Assembly: GCA_964565645.1 (NCBI GenBank)
Contig: CAZMFQ010000006.1
Coordinates: 1-64,000 of the forward strand
Source of the DNA: JAHIQC01 sp964565645
GTDB lineage: Bacteria > Actinomycetota > Coriobacteriia > Anaerosomatales > JAHIQC01
Length of the DNA stretch: 64,000 bases
Reading direction: 5' to 3'
Part shown: piece after piece, positions 33,881 to 42,155 of the stretch
Layout of the letters: every line of letters begins with the position of its first letter
Numbering within the stretch: the first letter of the stretch is position 1
Program-made: the position numbers and the translations under genes
The notes under the pieces: generated by a model
The model's input: the letters and a program-made list of their open reading frames with translations, nothing else
What the model was told of the DNA's origin: nothing
Databases searched by the model: none

Positions 33881-35671
33881 TTAGGATTCTGTGTGCGGCT
33901 CGAGACCTGCGGAAACAGGCAGCTCGAACGCGAAGACGGTCCCTGCGCCGGGCGATGACTCGACCGTGATCTCGGACTCGTGCGCCTCGATGATCTCCTT
34001 GGCGATCGCCAGCCCGAGACCGGTGCCGGAACCAGAGGCCCGCGCGTCATCGGCCCGGTAGAACCGCTCGAACACGCGGGAGAGCTCCTCGGCGCCTATG
34101 CCCTCGCCCTCGTCGGCGACCTCGAAGCGTACCGTCCGCCCGAGCCGACGCGCACGAAGGTGGATGGTCGTCTCACGCGGGGAGTGCTTGAGCGCGTTGT
34201 CGGTGAAGCTCAGCAGGACCTGGACGATGCGGTCGTGGTCCGCGACCACCTGGAGCTCGCGGTCGGCGACCTCGACCGAGAGCGTCACGCCGGACTGCTC
34301 GGCGAGCGTCTGCATCACGCCGGTGACGTCTTCGAGCATCTCGAGCACATACTCGGGACCGCGCTTGAGCCTCAGGCTGCCCGCTTCAAGGCGCGCCAGG
34401 GTGAGGAGGTCGGCGACGAGACGACCGAGCCGGTCGACCTCGCCCTGCATCGTCTGGATGAAGTCGTCGCGGACTTCAGGGTTGTCCTTGGCGCCGTCGT
34501 CGAGCAGTTCGAGCATGCCCTTGAGCGCCGCGATCGGGGTGCGCATCTCGTGGCTCGCGTCGGCCACGAACCGGCGCTGCGCGTCCTCGAGCCGGTGCCG
34601 CTCGGTCACGTCGCTGATGATGAGTACCGCCCCTTCGACGCCGTCGTGATCGTCGAACAGCGGGGTGCAGTGCAGCAGCACCACGAACCGGCCGAGCTGC
34701 GCGGTGCGGCTCGCGTTCTGCGACGAGAGCGCGCCGCTGACGATCCCGAGCACGTCCTCGTTGTCTGTCAGGTTCGCGAGCGGCGCTCCCATGAACGTCT
34801 CACCCTCTATGCCGAGGAGCCTCAGCGCCTCAGGGTTGGCGACGCGGATGCACTCCTCGGCGTCCACCGCGATCACGCCTTCGGCCATCGACTCGACGAC
34901 CGCGGCGATCTGGCGCTGGTTCTCCTGGATCGCGTTGAAGGCTTCGCCCAGGCGCTCGGCCATACTGTTATATGAGTCGGCGAGCCCCTGGATCTCGTCT
35001 GGCACGAGGCTCGTGGAGAGGCGCTGGTCGAAATCGCCGGCCTCGATCGATGCGGCCGCCTCGGACATCGCGCGGATGCGCCGGGCGATGAGCTCGGAGA
35101 ACGCGAAGCCGATGAGGCTCGCGATGATGAGCGAGGTCCAGAACGTCGTCCAGAGCCGGTCGCGCACGGACTTGAGGATCGCGGCAGGCTGGTCCGCCGA
35201 GCTTGCTGTCACCACGACGCCGTACGTGATGCCGTCCGTGCCCGTCAGCGGCTTGCCGGCGACGATCCACCCGTTGGTGCGCAGGTCCGAGAACACGTAG
35301 GAGCCTTCGCTGCCGAGCGCGCCGAGACGCGCCGATTCGAGCACGCCGTCGAGCGGCGCCGCGTCGAACGCTGATTCGAGCAGGTCGCCCTGGTCGTTGT
35401 AGACCCAGATCCCGCCGCCGTAGACGTCTCGATACTCGGCGATGACCTCGCGGATAGGCTGGGTGCCTCCGGGCCCGAGCGGGAACTCGGGCCCGAGCCT
35501 CTGTGCGAACGCGGAGGCGTTGCGCAGCTCGCTCGTCTCGGTCATGCGCGTGAGCGTCGACTTGAGCCCGGCGGAAAGCGAGCCGGACAGGATCAGGATC
35601 GCCACCACGATCACGATGACGAACAGCTCGGTCTGCCACAGACGGATCGAGCCTCTGCGCCGCACGGGCAT
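33881..35671 (-). CDS. PhoR-like sensor histidine kinase
   Basis: A 596-residue membrane kinase. Helix 1 (about 14-33) and helix 2 (about 173-192) enclose an extracytoplasmic sensor of 140 residues. HAMP follows (ELIARRIRAMSEAAASI), then PAS (about 245-350, with EGVIAVDAEECIRVANPEAL). HisKA carries the phospho-accepting His in DASHEMRTPIAALKGML. HATPase_c carries the N box SFTDNALKHSP and the G boxes DEGEGIG and GSGTGLGLAIAKEI. In the N box the usual LLxNLxxNAxKH is changed to LLSFTDNALKH. It starts seven bases after the response regulator stop. Whether it senses phosphate or, given the divergent cytochromes, redox or acceptor state is open. Confidence 0.92.
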   Translation of the reverse strand: MPVRRRGSIRLWQTELFVIVIVVAILILSGSLSAGLKSTLTRMTETSELRNASAFAQRLGPEFPLGPGGTQPIREVIAEYRDVYGGGIWVYNDQGDLLESAFDAAPLDGVLESARLGALGSEGSYVFSDLRTNGWIVAGKPLTGTDGITYGVVVTASSADQPAAILKSVRDRLWTTFWTSLIIASLIGFAFSELIARRIRAMSEAAASIEAGDFDQRLSTSLVPDEIQGLADSYNSMAERLGEAFNAIQENQRQIAAVVESMAEGVIAVDAEECIRVANPEALRLLGIEGETFMGAPLANLTDNEDVLGIVSGALSSQNASRTAQLGRFVVLLHCTPLFDDHDGVEGAVLIISDVTERHRLEDAQRRFVADASHEMRTPIAALKGMLELLDDGAKDNPEVRDDFIQTMQGEVDRLGRLVADLLTLARLEAGSLRLKRGPEYVLEMLEDVTGVMQTLAEQSGVTLSVEVADRELQVVADHDRIVQVLLSFTDNALKHSPRETTIHLRARRLGRTVRFEVADEGEGIGAEELSRVFERFYRADDARASGSGTGLGLAIAKEIIEAHESEITVESSPGAGTVFAFELPVSAGLEPHTES

Positions 35672-35677
35672 GATGTC

Positions 35678-36358
35678 CTACGACTCTCTGAGCCGGTAGC
35701 CGTAGCCGCGGACCGTGAGCAGATAGGCGGGGTTCTTGTGGTCCTCTTCTATCTTCTCCCGGATGTTGTGCACGTGGACGTCGATCGCCCGCTCGTCGCC
35801 GATGGGGGACTCGTCCCACAGGGCCTCGAGTATCTCCTGGCGCGAGAACGCCTGGCCGGGATGCCGGGCGAGGTGCAGAAGGATGCCGTACTCGGACGTG
35901 GTCAGGTGCACGGGCTGATCGCCGAGCTTCACCTGGCGCGAGAGGGTGTCGATGCTCAGATCACCGATCTCGATGCAGGCCTTGTCCGCCGGCGCGCTGT
36001 CCACTCTTCGCAGGATCGCCTTGACGCGGCTCACGAGTTCACGCGGCGAGAACGGCTTGGTCACGTAGTCGTCGGCGCCGAACTCCAGCCCCAGGATACG
36101 GTCGACCTCGTCCCCGCGCGCCGAGAGCATGATGATGGGGACGTCCGAGCTCGCGCGCAGGTCACGGGCGATATCGAGCCCGGACTTGCCGGGAAGCATC
36201 ACGTCGAGGATCACGAGATCCGGCTTGACCTGCTCGAACATGAACTCCGCTCCCGGCCCGTCCTGTGCCAGGTGCACCTCGTAGCCCGCCTCGCTCAGGG
36301 CGTAGTCGACCACCTTGAGGATCGAGTTCTCATCGTCGACGACCAGGATCTTCTTCAC
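35678..36358 (-). CDS. OmpR/PhoB-family response regulator
   Basis: A 226-residue regulator. Receiver: ILVVDDENSI (acidic pair), LVILDVMLPGKSG with the phospho-acceptor Asp near residue 53, SARGD and YVTKPFSPREL (Lys). The C-terminal winged helix contains LTTSEYGILLHLARHPGQAFSR and IDVHVHNIREKIE. GTG at 36358 follows GAGGAG; upstream ATG codons add a tail not found in the family. It precedes its kinase and is transcribed away from the cytochrome cluster. Direct repeats at 36426-36442 in the shared control region are its probable target. Confidence 0.92.
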   Translation of the reverse strand: MKKILVVDDENSILKVVDYALSEAGYEVHLAQDGPGAEFMFEQVKPDLVILDVMLPGKSGLDIARDLRASSDVPIIMLSARGDEVDRILGLEFGADDYVTKPFSPRELVSRVKAILRRVDSAPADKACIEIGDLSIDTLSRQVKLGDQPVHLTTSEYGILLHLARHPGQAFSRQEILEALWDESPIGDERAIDVHVHNIREKIEEDHKNPAYLLTVRGYGYRLRES

Positions 36359-36425
36359 GTGCTGCGCTCCTCGCGGCATGCGACAGGTCCACCCAGAAGC
36401 ATAGTTCACGCCGTGCGAATCACCG

Positions 36426-36442
36426 CTAACAGAACCCTAACA
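36426..36442. promoter_or_regulatory. Direct-repeat box (CTAACA-N5-CTAACA) between regulator and cytochrome cluster
   Basis: CTAACA occurs twice with an 11-base period (TGTTAG-N5-TGTTAG on the other strand), the spacing used by OmpR-family dimers such as PhoB and PhoP. It lies 68 bases before the response regulator start and 84 before the chosen cytochrome start. Confidence 0.55.
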
Positions 36443-36525
36443 TGACAGCAATATGCCCTGAATGGGGATTCATCAAGTGGCTGATACTGTCAGTGCGACT
36501 GTTCGTCGCTCCAATCCGAGGCGGT

Positions 36526-37248
36526 GTGATTGCCATAGACGCGAACTCGTTCGGCAGCTCAGTGAGGCGCCGAGGACCTGCGAACCCGAGGCCCCGCGCC
36601 ACCACTACGGTCCTTCTGACCGTGATGATCATGGCGATCCTGCTGGTAGCGGCGTCCTCGGCATACGCCGGGCGCGCCTCCACCGGTGAGCTCGCCTTCT
36701 ATCCGTGTACGGACTGCCATCCCGTCACTCTCGGCGCCGACGGCAAGCCGACCAAACCGCTTCCCATCGATCTCAAGAAGCACGAGATCGTGCTCGAGGT
36801 CCACGACACGCTCGGCAAGGACGACAAGGCCTGCCTGGCCTGCCATGACGACCCGTCCCGCAATCCGGGCATGCTCATACTGCCCGACGGCAGCCTCGAG
36901 CCGGTCACGGGCGACGTCTCAAAGGTCTGTCAGCGCTGTCATTTCGAGAAATACACCGAGTTCGAGCTCGGTATCCACGGCAAGCGCGAGGCCAAGTGCA
37001 CCGCGGCCGGATGTCACGACCCGCACACGCCATCCTGGATCTACATCAAGGCGCTCCCGCCGTTCCAGGGCACCGGGATGCAGGTCAAAGCCGTCGGCAG
37101 CGACCGTGAGCCGTTCACCCCGCTTGCGGGGCCCCCGGTCCCGCCCGCGGTCATGACGCCGCTCTGGCTCAGCGTGGCCGCCTCGCTCGGCGGGCTGCTC
37201 GCGGTGGTTCTCCTCGGCTACCTGATTCTTGGAGGGTTCAAGCGATGA
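36526..37248 (+). CDS. Tetraheme cytochrome c, membrane-anchored at both ends
   Basis: About 240 residues. A hydrophobic segment (VLLTVMIMAILLVAASSAYAG) near residues 30-50 is the signal or anchor, and a C-terminal helix (about 213-237) ends GYLILGGFKR. Between them are four heme c sites: CTDCH, CLACH, CQRCH and the unusual CTAAGCH (four residues between the cysteines). Many His residues can act as distal ligands. It overlaps the ferredoxin gene by four bases. The GTG at 36526 has GAGG four bases upstream; an ATG at 36442 is in frame but has no site and would overlap the direct-repeat box, so the start is uncertain. Probable role: first periplasmic electron acceptor of the NrfD/ferredoxin unit. 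Confidence 0.78.
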   Translation: MIAIDANSFGSSVRRRGPANPRPRATTTVLLTVMIMAILLVAASSAYAGRASTGELAFYPCTDCHPVTLGADGKPTKPLPIDLKKHEIVLEVHDTLGKDDKACLACHDDPSRNPGMLILPDGSLEPVTGDVSKVCQRCHFEKYTEFELGIHGKREAKCTAAGCHDPHTPSWIYIKALPPFQGTGMQVKAVGSDREPFTPLAGPPVPPAVMTPLWLSVAASLGGLLAVVLLGYLILGGFKR

Positions 37249-38150
37249 GTGACAGCAAGGATCTCAAGTCCGCCGAGGAGACGCCGTTGCTTCCCGCGGG
37301 ATGCACGCTCTCGCGGCGCAGCTTCCTCGAAGGCGTGGCGGCTGTGGCCGGGATCATGGCCGCCGGCGTCGTGCCCGCGGTGATCTCGTCGCAGGCCATC
37401 GCGGCCGAGGGCGCCGAGGCCGAGGGCGGCAACGCTGCCATCGAGGGCGTCATCGAAGAGGACAAGCCCGTCAACTACCCCGGCAAGCCCGTGAGCTACG
37501 CGGACCCGGCCGGCAAGGAGAAGTGGGGCATGGTCATCGATGTGAAGGACTGCATCGGTTGCCGCCGCTGCGTCTACGCGTGCGTCGAAGAGAACAACAT
37601 CGGGCGCAACTCGGGCTTCACCTACATCCAGGTGCTCGAGATGGACTCCGGCAAGGTCGACGTCGAGCACACCGACCTGCACTACGAGGAGGCTGGCAGG
37701 CCCGACAAGTGGTACATGCCGGTCCAGTGTATGCACTGCGCGAAGCCGACGTGCGTCTACGGGTGCCCGGTCAAGGCCACCTGGAAGGAGCCGGACGGCA
37801 TCGTGGTCATCGACTACGACAAGTGCATCGCGTGTCGCAACTGCATGGTCACCTGCCCCTACGGCGCACGCCACTTCAACTGGGCGGAGCCCGAGGTTCC
37901 CGAGGACGAGGTCAATCCCAAGGTCCCGCTCGAGGAGAAGGCCGGCGTGGTCGAGAAGTGCACCTTCTGCGTGCAGCGCACGCGCAACGGTCAGACGACC
38001 GCGTGCACCGAGGCGTGCCCGGTGGGTGCGCGCAAGTTCGGTGACCTGAACGATCCGGAGAGCGAGGTCTCGATGCTTCTCAAGACGCGCCGCGTGTGGC
38101 GTCTGAAAGAGGAGTACGGGACCGAGCCCATGATCTGGTATGTGGGGTGA
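37245..38150 (+). CDS. TAT-exported ferredoxin subunit with four [4Fe-4S] clusters (NrfC/PsrB-like)
   Basis: A 301-residue protein. The twin-arginine signal is LSRRSFLEGVAAVAGIMAAG (about 23-42), so it faces the outside. Sixteen cysteines form four cluster motifs: CIGCRRCVYAC, CMHCAKPTCVYGCP, CIACRNCMVTCP and CTFCVQRT with CTEACP. Length and order match the beta subunits of polysulfide and nitrite reductase complexes. The NrfD partner follows after six bases. No molybdopterin catalytic subunit is present, so this unit more likely hands quinol electrons to the cytochromes. Confidence 0.92.
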   Translation: MSDSKDLKSAEETPLLPAGCTLSRRSFLEGVAAVAGIMAAGVVPAVISSQAIAAEGAEAEGGNAAIEGVIEEDKPVNYPGKPVSYADPAGKEKWGMVIDVKDCIGCRRCVYACVEENNIGRNSGFTYIQVLEMDSGKVDVEHTDLHYEEAGRPDKWYMPVQCMHCAKPTCVYGCPVKATWKEPDGIVVIDYDKCIACRNCMVTCPYGARHFNWAEPEVPEDEVNPKVPLEEKAGVVEKCTFCVQRTRNGQTTACTEACPVGARKFGDLNDPESEVSMLLKTRRVWRLKEEYGTEPMIWYVG

Positions 38151-38156
38151 TCTGAT

Positions 38157-39446
38157 ATGGCGATCATCACCACACCACGACCCGGCGTGAAGCGGTTCAT
38201 CGGCGTCGACTTCGACTTCGGCGCGCTGCGCACGGCCGGTCCGCGCTACTGGGCGTTCGTCGTCATGCTGCTCATCGGACTTGGCCTGGGCGGACTGTCC
38301 TGGGCCAACGCGATGATGCACGGCGGCGTCGTCATGGCGATGCGCGACTCGTATCCCTGGGGACTGTGGTTCGTGAACTACATGTACTACGTCGGTCTCG
38401 CCGCGGGCGGGCTCGTGGTCTACGCGAGCGTGCAACTCTTCGGCGCCGAGCAGTTCCGGCCGCTCTCGAGGCTCGCGGTGCTGCTCGCCGGCGTGTTCGT
38501 CATGATGGCGCTGCTCGGCATCGTCACCGACATGGAGCGCCCGTGGCGCGCCGTGTGGATGCTCATGACGCCGAACCCGACCTCACCGTTCATCTACACC
38601 GGTAGCGCGGCCAACATCTACATGATCGTCTGCTTCTTCGACCTGTGGCTGCTCATCACCCACAAGGGCGGGGACAAGTGGGCGTTCCGCATGACGCTCA
38701 TAGCCCTGCCGCTCGCGATCTATCTGCACACGACCACGGCGTTCGTGCTCTCGATGAACAAGTCGCGCGAGCTGTGGAACACGGCGATGATGGTGCCGAT
38801 CTTCCTGACTTCGGCGACCGCGTCGGGTATCGCGGTGCTGCTGATCGTGTCCTACGTGTTCAGGCGGTTCGGGATACTCGAGCTCTCGTCCAAGATGTTC
38901 CGCAGTCTTGCGACCCTGCTCGCCTCGGTGATCATCATCGACCTGTTCTTCCTGCTCGTGGAGATCCTCACGGTCTTCTGGCCCACCTCGGCCAAGCCGG
39001 GTCACACCATCCGTTTCTCGCAGTTCTTCACCGGCGACTACGCGTTCGCGTTCGTGCCGGTCCTCGTGCTCGGCATCACCGCGTTCGCGCTGCTCGCGGG
39101 TCGCAAGACGCGGCACCTGCCCGCGATCCAGATCACGGCGTCGGCGCTCTACATCGTGGCCGTGTTCATGAAGCGCTACTCGCTCATGTCGATGGGCTTC
39201 GCGGTCGACCCCCTCGGCCAGCACCAAGCGCCCTACGCACCGAGCCTCACCGAGGTCGGGCTGATGATCGGCATCCTGTCGCTCGGCGCGCTCATGGTCA
39301 CCGTGGCGGCCAAGGTGCTTCCCATGGTCGAGGTGCGCCATGGGCCCGACGTGGAGCACGGGCCCGCCGAGGAGCTCGTGGCGGCCGAGGAACCGCCGCC
39401 CGCGAGCACCGAACTGGTGCCCGATCCCGCTCTCGGGAGCGGGTGA
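38157..39446 (+). CDS. NrfD/PsrC-like quinol-interacting membrane subunit
   Basis: A 429-residue protein with about ten hydrophobic segments, of the polysulfide reductase NrfD family (PF03916). SYPWGLWFVNYMYYVGLAAGG near residue 65-85 is the conserved N-terminal motif, with DMERPWRAVW and the quinone-site region later. The tail after residue 395 is acidic and proline-rich. Such subunits oxidise menaquinol without heme and pass electrons to the iron-sulfur partner, and may move protons. It is tightly linked to the genes on both sides. Confidence 0.92.
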   Translation: MAIITTPRPGVKRFIGVDFDFGALRTAGPRYWAFVVMLLIGLGLGGLSWANAMMHGGVVMAMRDSYPWGLWFVNYMYYVGLAAGGLVVYASVQLFGAEQFRPLSRLAVLLAGVFVMMALLGIVTDMERPWRAVWMLMTPNPTSPFIYTGSAANIYMIVCFFDLWLLITHKGGDKWAFRMTLIALPLAIYLHTTTAFVLSMNKSRELWNTAMMVPIFLTSATASGIAVLLIVSYVFRRFGILELSSKMFRSLATLLASVIIIDLFFLLVEILTVFWPTSAKPGHTIRFSQFFTGDYAFAFVPVLVLGITAFALLAGRKTRHLPAIQITASALYIVAVFMKRYSLMSMGFAVDPLGQHQAPYAPSLTEVGLMIGILSLGALMVTVAAKVLPMVEVRHGPDVEHGPAEELVAAEEPPPASTELVPDPALGSG

Positions 39447-39452
39447 GCCGCG

Positions 39453-40469
39453 GTGACAGCGCGCGACGCACGGTCCCGGCCCGGATTGAGCCGGACTCGC
39501 GTTCTCGCCGGGATCGCCGCCCTGATCGTCATCGTGACGGTCGTGGTGGTGGCGGTCCCGCTCATAGCGACATCGACGCCCGAGTTCTTCTCGCGCTACC
39601 ACACGCTCGAGAGGCGCTACGTGAACCTCGAGGACTCGGCGCACGAAGGGATCGGCTGCCGCTCGTGCCACGAGACCCAGCCGCTCCAGAACGGGCTCGC
39701 CCTCGTCGCCGACTTCTACGTGAGTCTCGTCAAGGACAGCGACACGCCGCAGTACTTCCAGTTCAAGCAGCCGCGCAACGAGGCCTGCCTCAAGTGCCAT
39801 GCCGAGGAGTGGAGTACGGCGCTCGGCCGTACCGACAAGATCCCGCATCCCGCGCACCGCAGGGTATCCGAGGAGAAGCGCGTCTGCGCTGACTGTCACA
39901 AATGGACCGCGCACCTCGAGACCTACCTCGTGAAGCACCAGCAGATGCCGTTCTCGGGTGTGTGTGTCGCCTACGGCTGCCATGTGGGCACCAAGACGAC
40001 CGACCAGTGCTTCAACTGCCATCACGTCTTGCACCAGGACGGCGAGAAGTGGCGGACCGCGCACCCCGCGACCGTCGCCGAGGTCGGCGAGAACGTCTGT
40101 CTCGAACAGTGTCACACCGTCGACCAGTGCCAGTACTGTCACACGACGGGCAAGCGCCCCGAGTTCACCGGTCAGACCATCGAGGTCGGTATGAAGGCGA
40201 TCGAGGAACTCCACGTCAAGCCGGAGTGGACCACGGTCCACCACGGTGAGGAGGCGCTCAAGAACCGCGACAACTGCCTGCGTTGCCACCAGTCCGAGGG
40301 CGAGTGCGATGAGTGTCACCGCAACCGGCCCGCCTTCCACGGCTCAAAGGAGACCTGGATCGGTCGCCATCCGGACCAGGCGAAGGACGTGGCCGATCCG
40401 CGCTGCATCGAGTGCCACGAGAAGGCATGGTGCAACGAGTGTCACAAGCAGTTCGAGGAGATGAAGTAG
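39453..40469 (+). CDS. Undecaheme cytochrome c with N-terminal anchor
   Basis: 338 residues with a single N-terminal hydrophobic helix (VLAGIAALIVIVTVVVVAVPLI) and eleven heme attachment sites. Nine are CXXCH (such as CRSCH, CLKCH, CADCH, CFNCH, CQYCH, CLRCH, CDECH, CIECH and CNECH). One is CVAYGCH with four intervening residues and one is CLEQCH with three. The N-terminal arrangement (helix, then first heme after about 60 residues) resembles NapC/NrfH. GTG at 39453 follows the NrfD stop by six bases. Likely role: relay from the NrfD/ferredoxin unit through the wall zone. Confidence 0.88.
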   Translation: MTARDARSRPGLSRTRVLAGIAALIVIVTVVVVAVPLIATSTPEFFSRYHTLERRYVNLEDSAHEGIGCRSCHETQPLQNGLALVADFYVSLVKDSDTPQYFQFKQPRNEACLKCHAEEWSTALGRTDKIPHPAHRRVSEEKRVCADCHKWTAHLETYLVKHQQMPFSGVCVAYGCHVGTKTTDQCFNCHHVLHQDGEKWRTAHPATVAEVGENVCLEQCHTVDQCQYCHTTGKRPEFTGQTIEVGMKAIEELHVKPEWTTVHHGEEALKNRDNCLRCHQSEGECDECHRNRPAFHGSKETWIGRHPDQAKDVADPRCIECHEKAWCNECHKQFEEMK

Positions 40470-41242
40470 TGCGTCGTCGCACGCTCATGTGGGTGTTGAT
40501 CGGCATGGGACTGCTCGTCGTCCTGTTCGTGACGCTCCCGGTCTTCTCGATGCTGCAGCCCGACTACTACCGGCGATATCCGTCGATGGCGCTGCGCATG
40601 GACAACTGGGAGACCTCGACGCACTCCAAGATCGGCTGCGCCGAATGTCACGTCGCTCCCGGCGTGCGCGGGATGGTGCGGTTCGCCGCAGATTCCATCC
40701 CCGCGTTCTACAAGCAGCTCATCGAAGGCCCAGACGACACGAACCTCCTCAAGCCGCCGGGCAGGGACGCGTGCCAGAAGTGCCACACGTCCTACCGCGC
40801 CGTTGCTCCCAGCGGTGACCTGCTGATCCCCCACAAGGCCCACGTCGAGGTCCTCGACATGCAGTGCGTGACCTGCCACAAGGACCTCGTCCACTCCCAG
40901 AACCGCTACGGCTTCAACAAGCCTGAGATGGAGACGTGTCTCAATCTGTGTCACGACGGCGACAAAGCGACCGACAAGTGCACCGATTGCCACACGCGCA
41001 AGCTCACCCCGGAGTCGCACGCAGCCGCGAACTGGCTTGAGATTCACGGCACCAGGGCAGAGATCGAGGACTGCGCGCAGTGCCACAACTGGACTCCGGG
41101 CTACTGCGCCAAGTGCCACGAGCAGCGTCCCGCGTCTCACGTGGGGAACTGGAAGACCGGTCACGCGGCGCACGCGCGTATCCGCAAGGACGGCTGCCTG
41201 GTGTGCCACGGCGGGCAGCCCTTCTGCGACAAGTGTCACTAG
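40469..41242 (+). CDS. Nonaheme cytochrome c with N-terminal anchor
   Basis: 257 residues. Helix at about 6-27 (LMWVLIGMGLLVVLFVTLPVF), then nine heme sites: CAECH, CQKCH, CVTCH, CLNLCH (three intervening residues), CTDCH, CAQCH, CAKCH, CLVCH and the C-terminal CDKCH, which is the very end of the protein. The GTG at 40469 overlaps the upstream stop by one base and GAGGAG is eight bases before it. Clear similarity to the next protein, including SGDLLIPHKAHV versus EGDLQIPHRAHV and PEMETCL in both, shows a tandem duplication. Confidence 0.9.
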   Translation: MRRRTLMWVLIGMGLLVVLFVTLPVFSMLQPDYYRRYPSMALRMDNWETSTHSKIGCAECHVAPGVRGMVRFAADSIPAFYKQLIEGPDDTNLLKPPGRDACQKCHTSYRAVAPSGDLLIPHKAHVEVLDMQCVTCHKDLVHSQNRYGFNKPEMETCLNLCHDGDKATDKCTDCHTRKLTPESHAAANWLEIHGTRAEIEDCAQCHNWTPGYCAKCHEQRPASHVGNWKTGHAAHARIRKDGCLVCHGGQPFCDKCH

Positions 41243-41271
41243 TCATGAAGGACGCGGACGATGAGAGGAGC

Positions 41272-42153
41272 ATGGTGAGCGACGAGCGCGACACCCCTGC
41301 GACGACCGACAGGCCGTCGTGGCGCGAGCGGCTCGCGCGGCTGCGGATGCGCCGCAGGACCGCGATCACCGTCACCATCGCGGTACTCGCAGTGCTCGCG
41401 TTGCTCGTCCTGCCCGCGTATCTCTCCTCGCGCCCGTCGTTCTTCGGCAGGTACGAGGACCTGGCGGGGCAGTACGATTCGTGGTCGGAGTCGACGCACG
41501 CCGAAGTCTCGTGCGAGGACTGCCATGTGCCCCCCAACACCTTCGCGCGCACGGGCTACCGCATGCTCATGATCAGTCAGGTCTATCTGTCGGCCGTGGG
41601 CGCTCCGCCTCCCGACGTCTTCGACACGCCCACCAACGCCGCGTGCCTCGAGTGCCACAACGACCTGCGCACCGTCTCGCCCGAGGGCGACCTGCAGATA
41701 CCCCACCGGGCGCACGTGAACATCCTTCAGATGGACTGCGTCGAGTGTCATTCGTACCTGGTGCACGAGCTCAGCCCGTCGGGCGGTCACGTGCCGGAGA
41801 TGGAGACCTGCCTTACGTGTCACGACGGCGACCGCGCCAAGAACGCGTGCAGTTCGTGCCACACCGAGAAGGCGGCGCCTGCGACGCACAGTGCCAAGGA
41901 CTGGCTCATCGTCCATCCGGACCAGCCCGATCGTGCCGCGTGCGCCAAGTGCCATGACTGGGCGGGTGACTGGTGTGTGCAGTGTCACGAGACGCGTCCC
42001 AAGTCACACGGGAGTGACTGGCGTGCGGCGCACGGAGCGGCAGTCAAGGCGCACCGGAACTGCGAGGCATGTCACGAGGGCGGCTTCTGCGTGGACTGCC
42101 ACGGCGCGGTGCCGCAACTGAACTTCGATCCGGCCCTGAAGTTGGTGGAGTGA
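41272..42153 (+). CDS. Nonaheme cytochrome c, paralogue of the preceding one
   Basis: About 293 residues, with a basic N-terminal tail (WRERLARLRMRRR), one hydrophobic helix (TVTIAVLAVLALLVLPAYL) and nine CXXCH sites. The fourth site is a normal CLTCH where the upstream paralogue has CLNLCH. AGAGGAG stands directly before the ATG at 41272; GTG at 41275 or ATG at 41245 are alternatives, so the first residues are uncertain. An extension of 22 residues after the last heme (VPQLNFDPALKLVE at the end) is absent from the paralogue. Confidence 0.86.
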   Translation: MVSDERDTPATTDRPSWRERLARLRMRRRTAITVTIAVLAVLALLVLPAYLSSRPSFFGRYEDLAGQYDSWSESTHAEVSCEDCHVPPNTFARTGYRMLMISQVYLSAVGAPPPDVFDTPTNAACLECHNDLRTVSPEGDLQIPHRAHVNILQMDCVECHSYLVHELSPSGGHVPEMETCLTCHDGDRAKNACSSCHTEKAAPATHSAKDWLIVHPDQPDRAACAKCHDWAGDWCVQCHETRPKSHGSDWRAAHGAAVKAHRNCEACHEGGFCVDCHGAVPQLNFDPALKLVE

Positions 42154-42155
42154 TA

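Noticed and set aside
38583..40340. Minus-strand open frame of 585 codons over nrfD and the undecaheme gene
   Set aside because: Antisense to genes with unmistakable CXXCH motifs and membrane helices.
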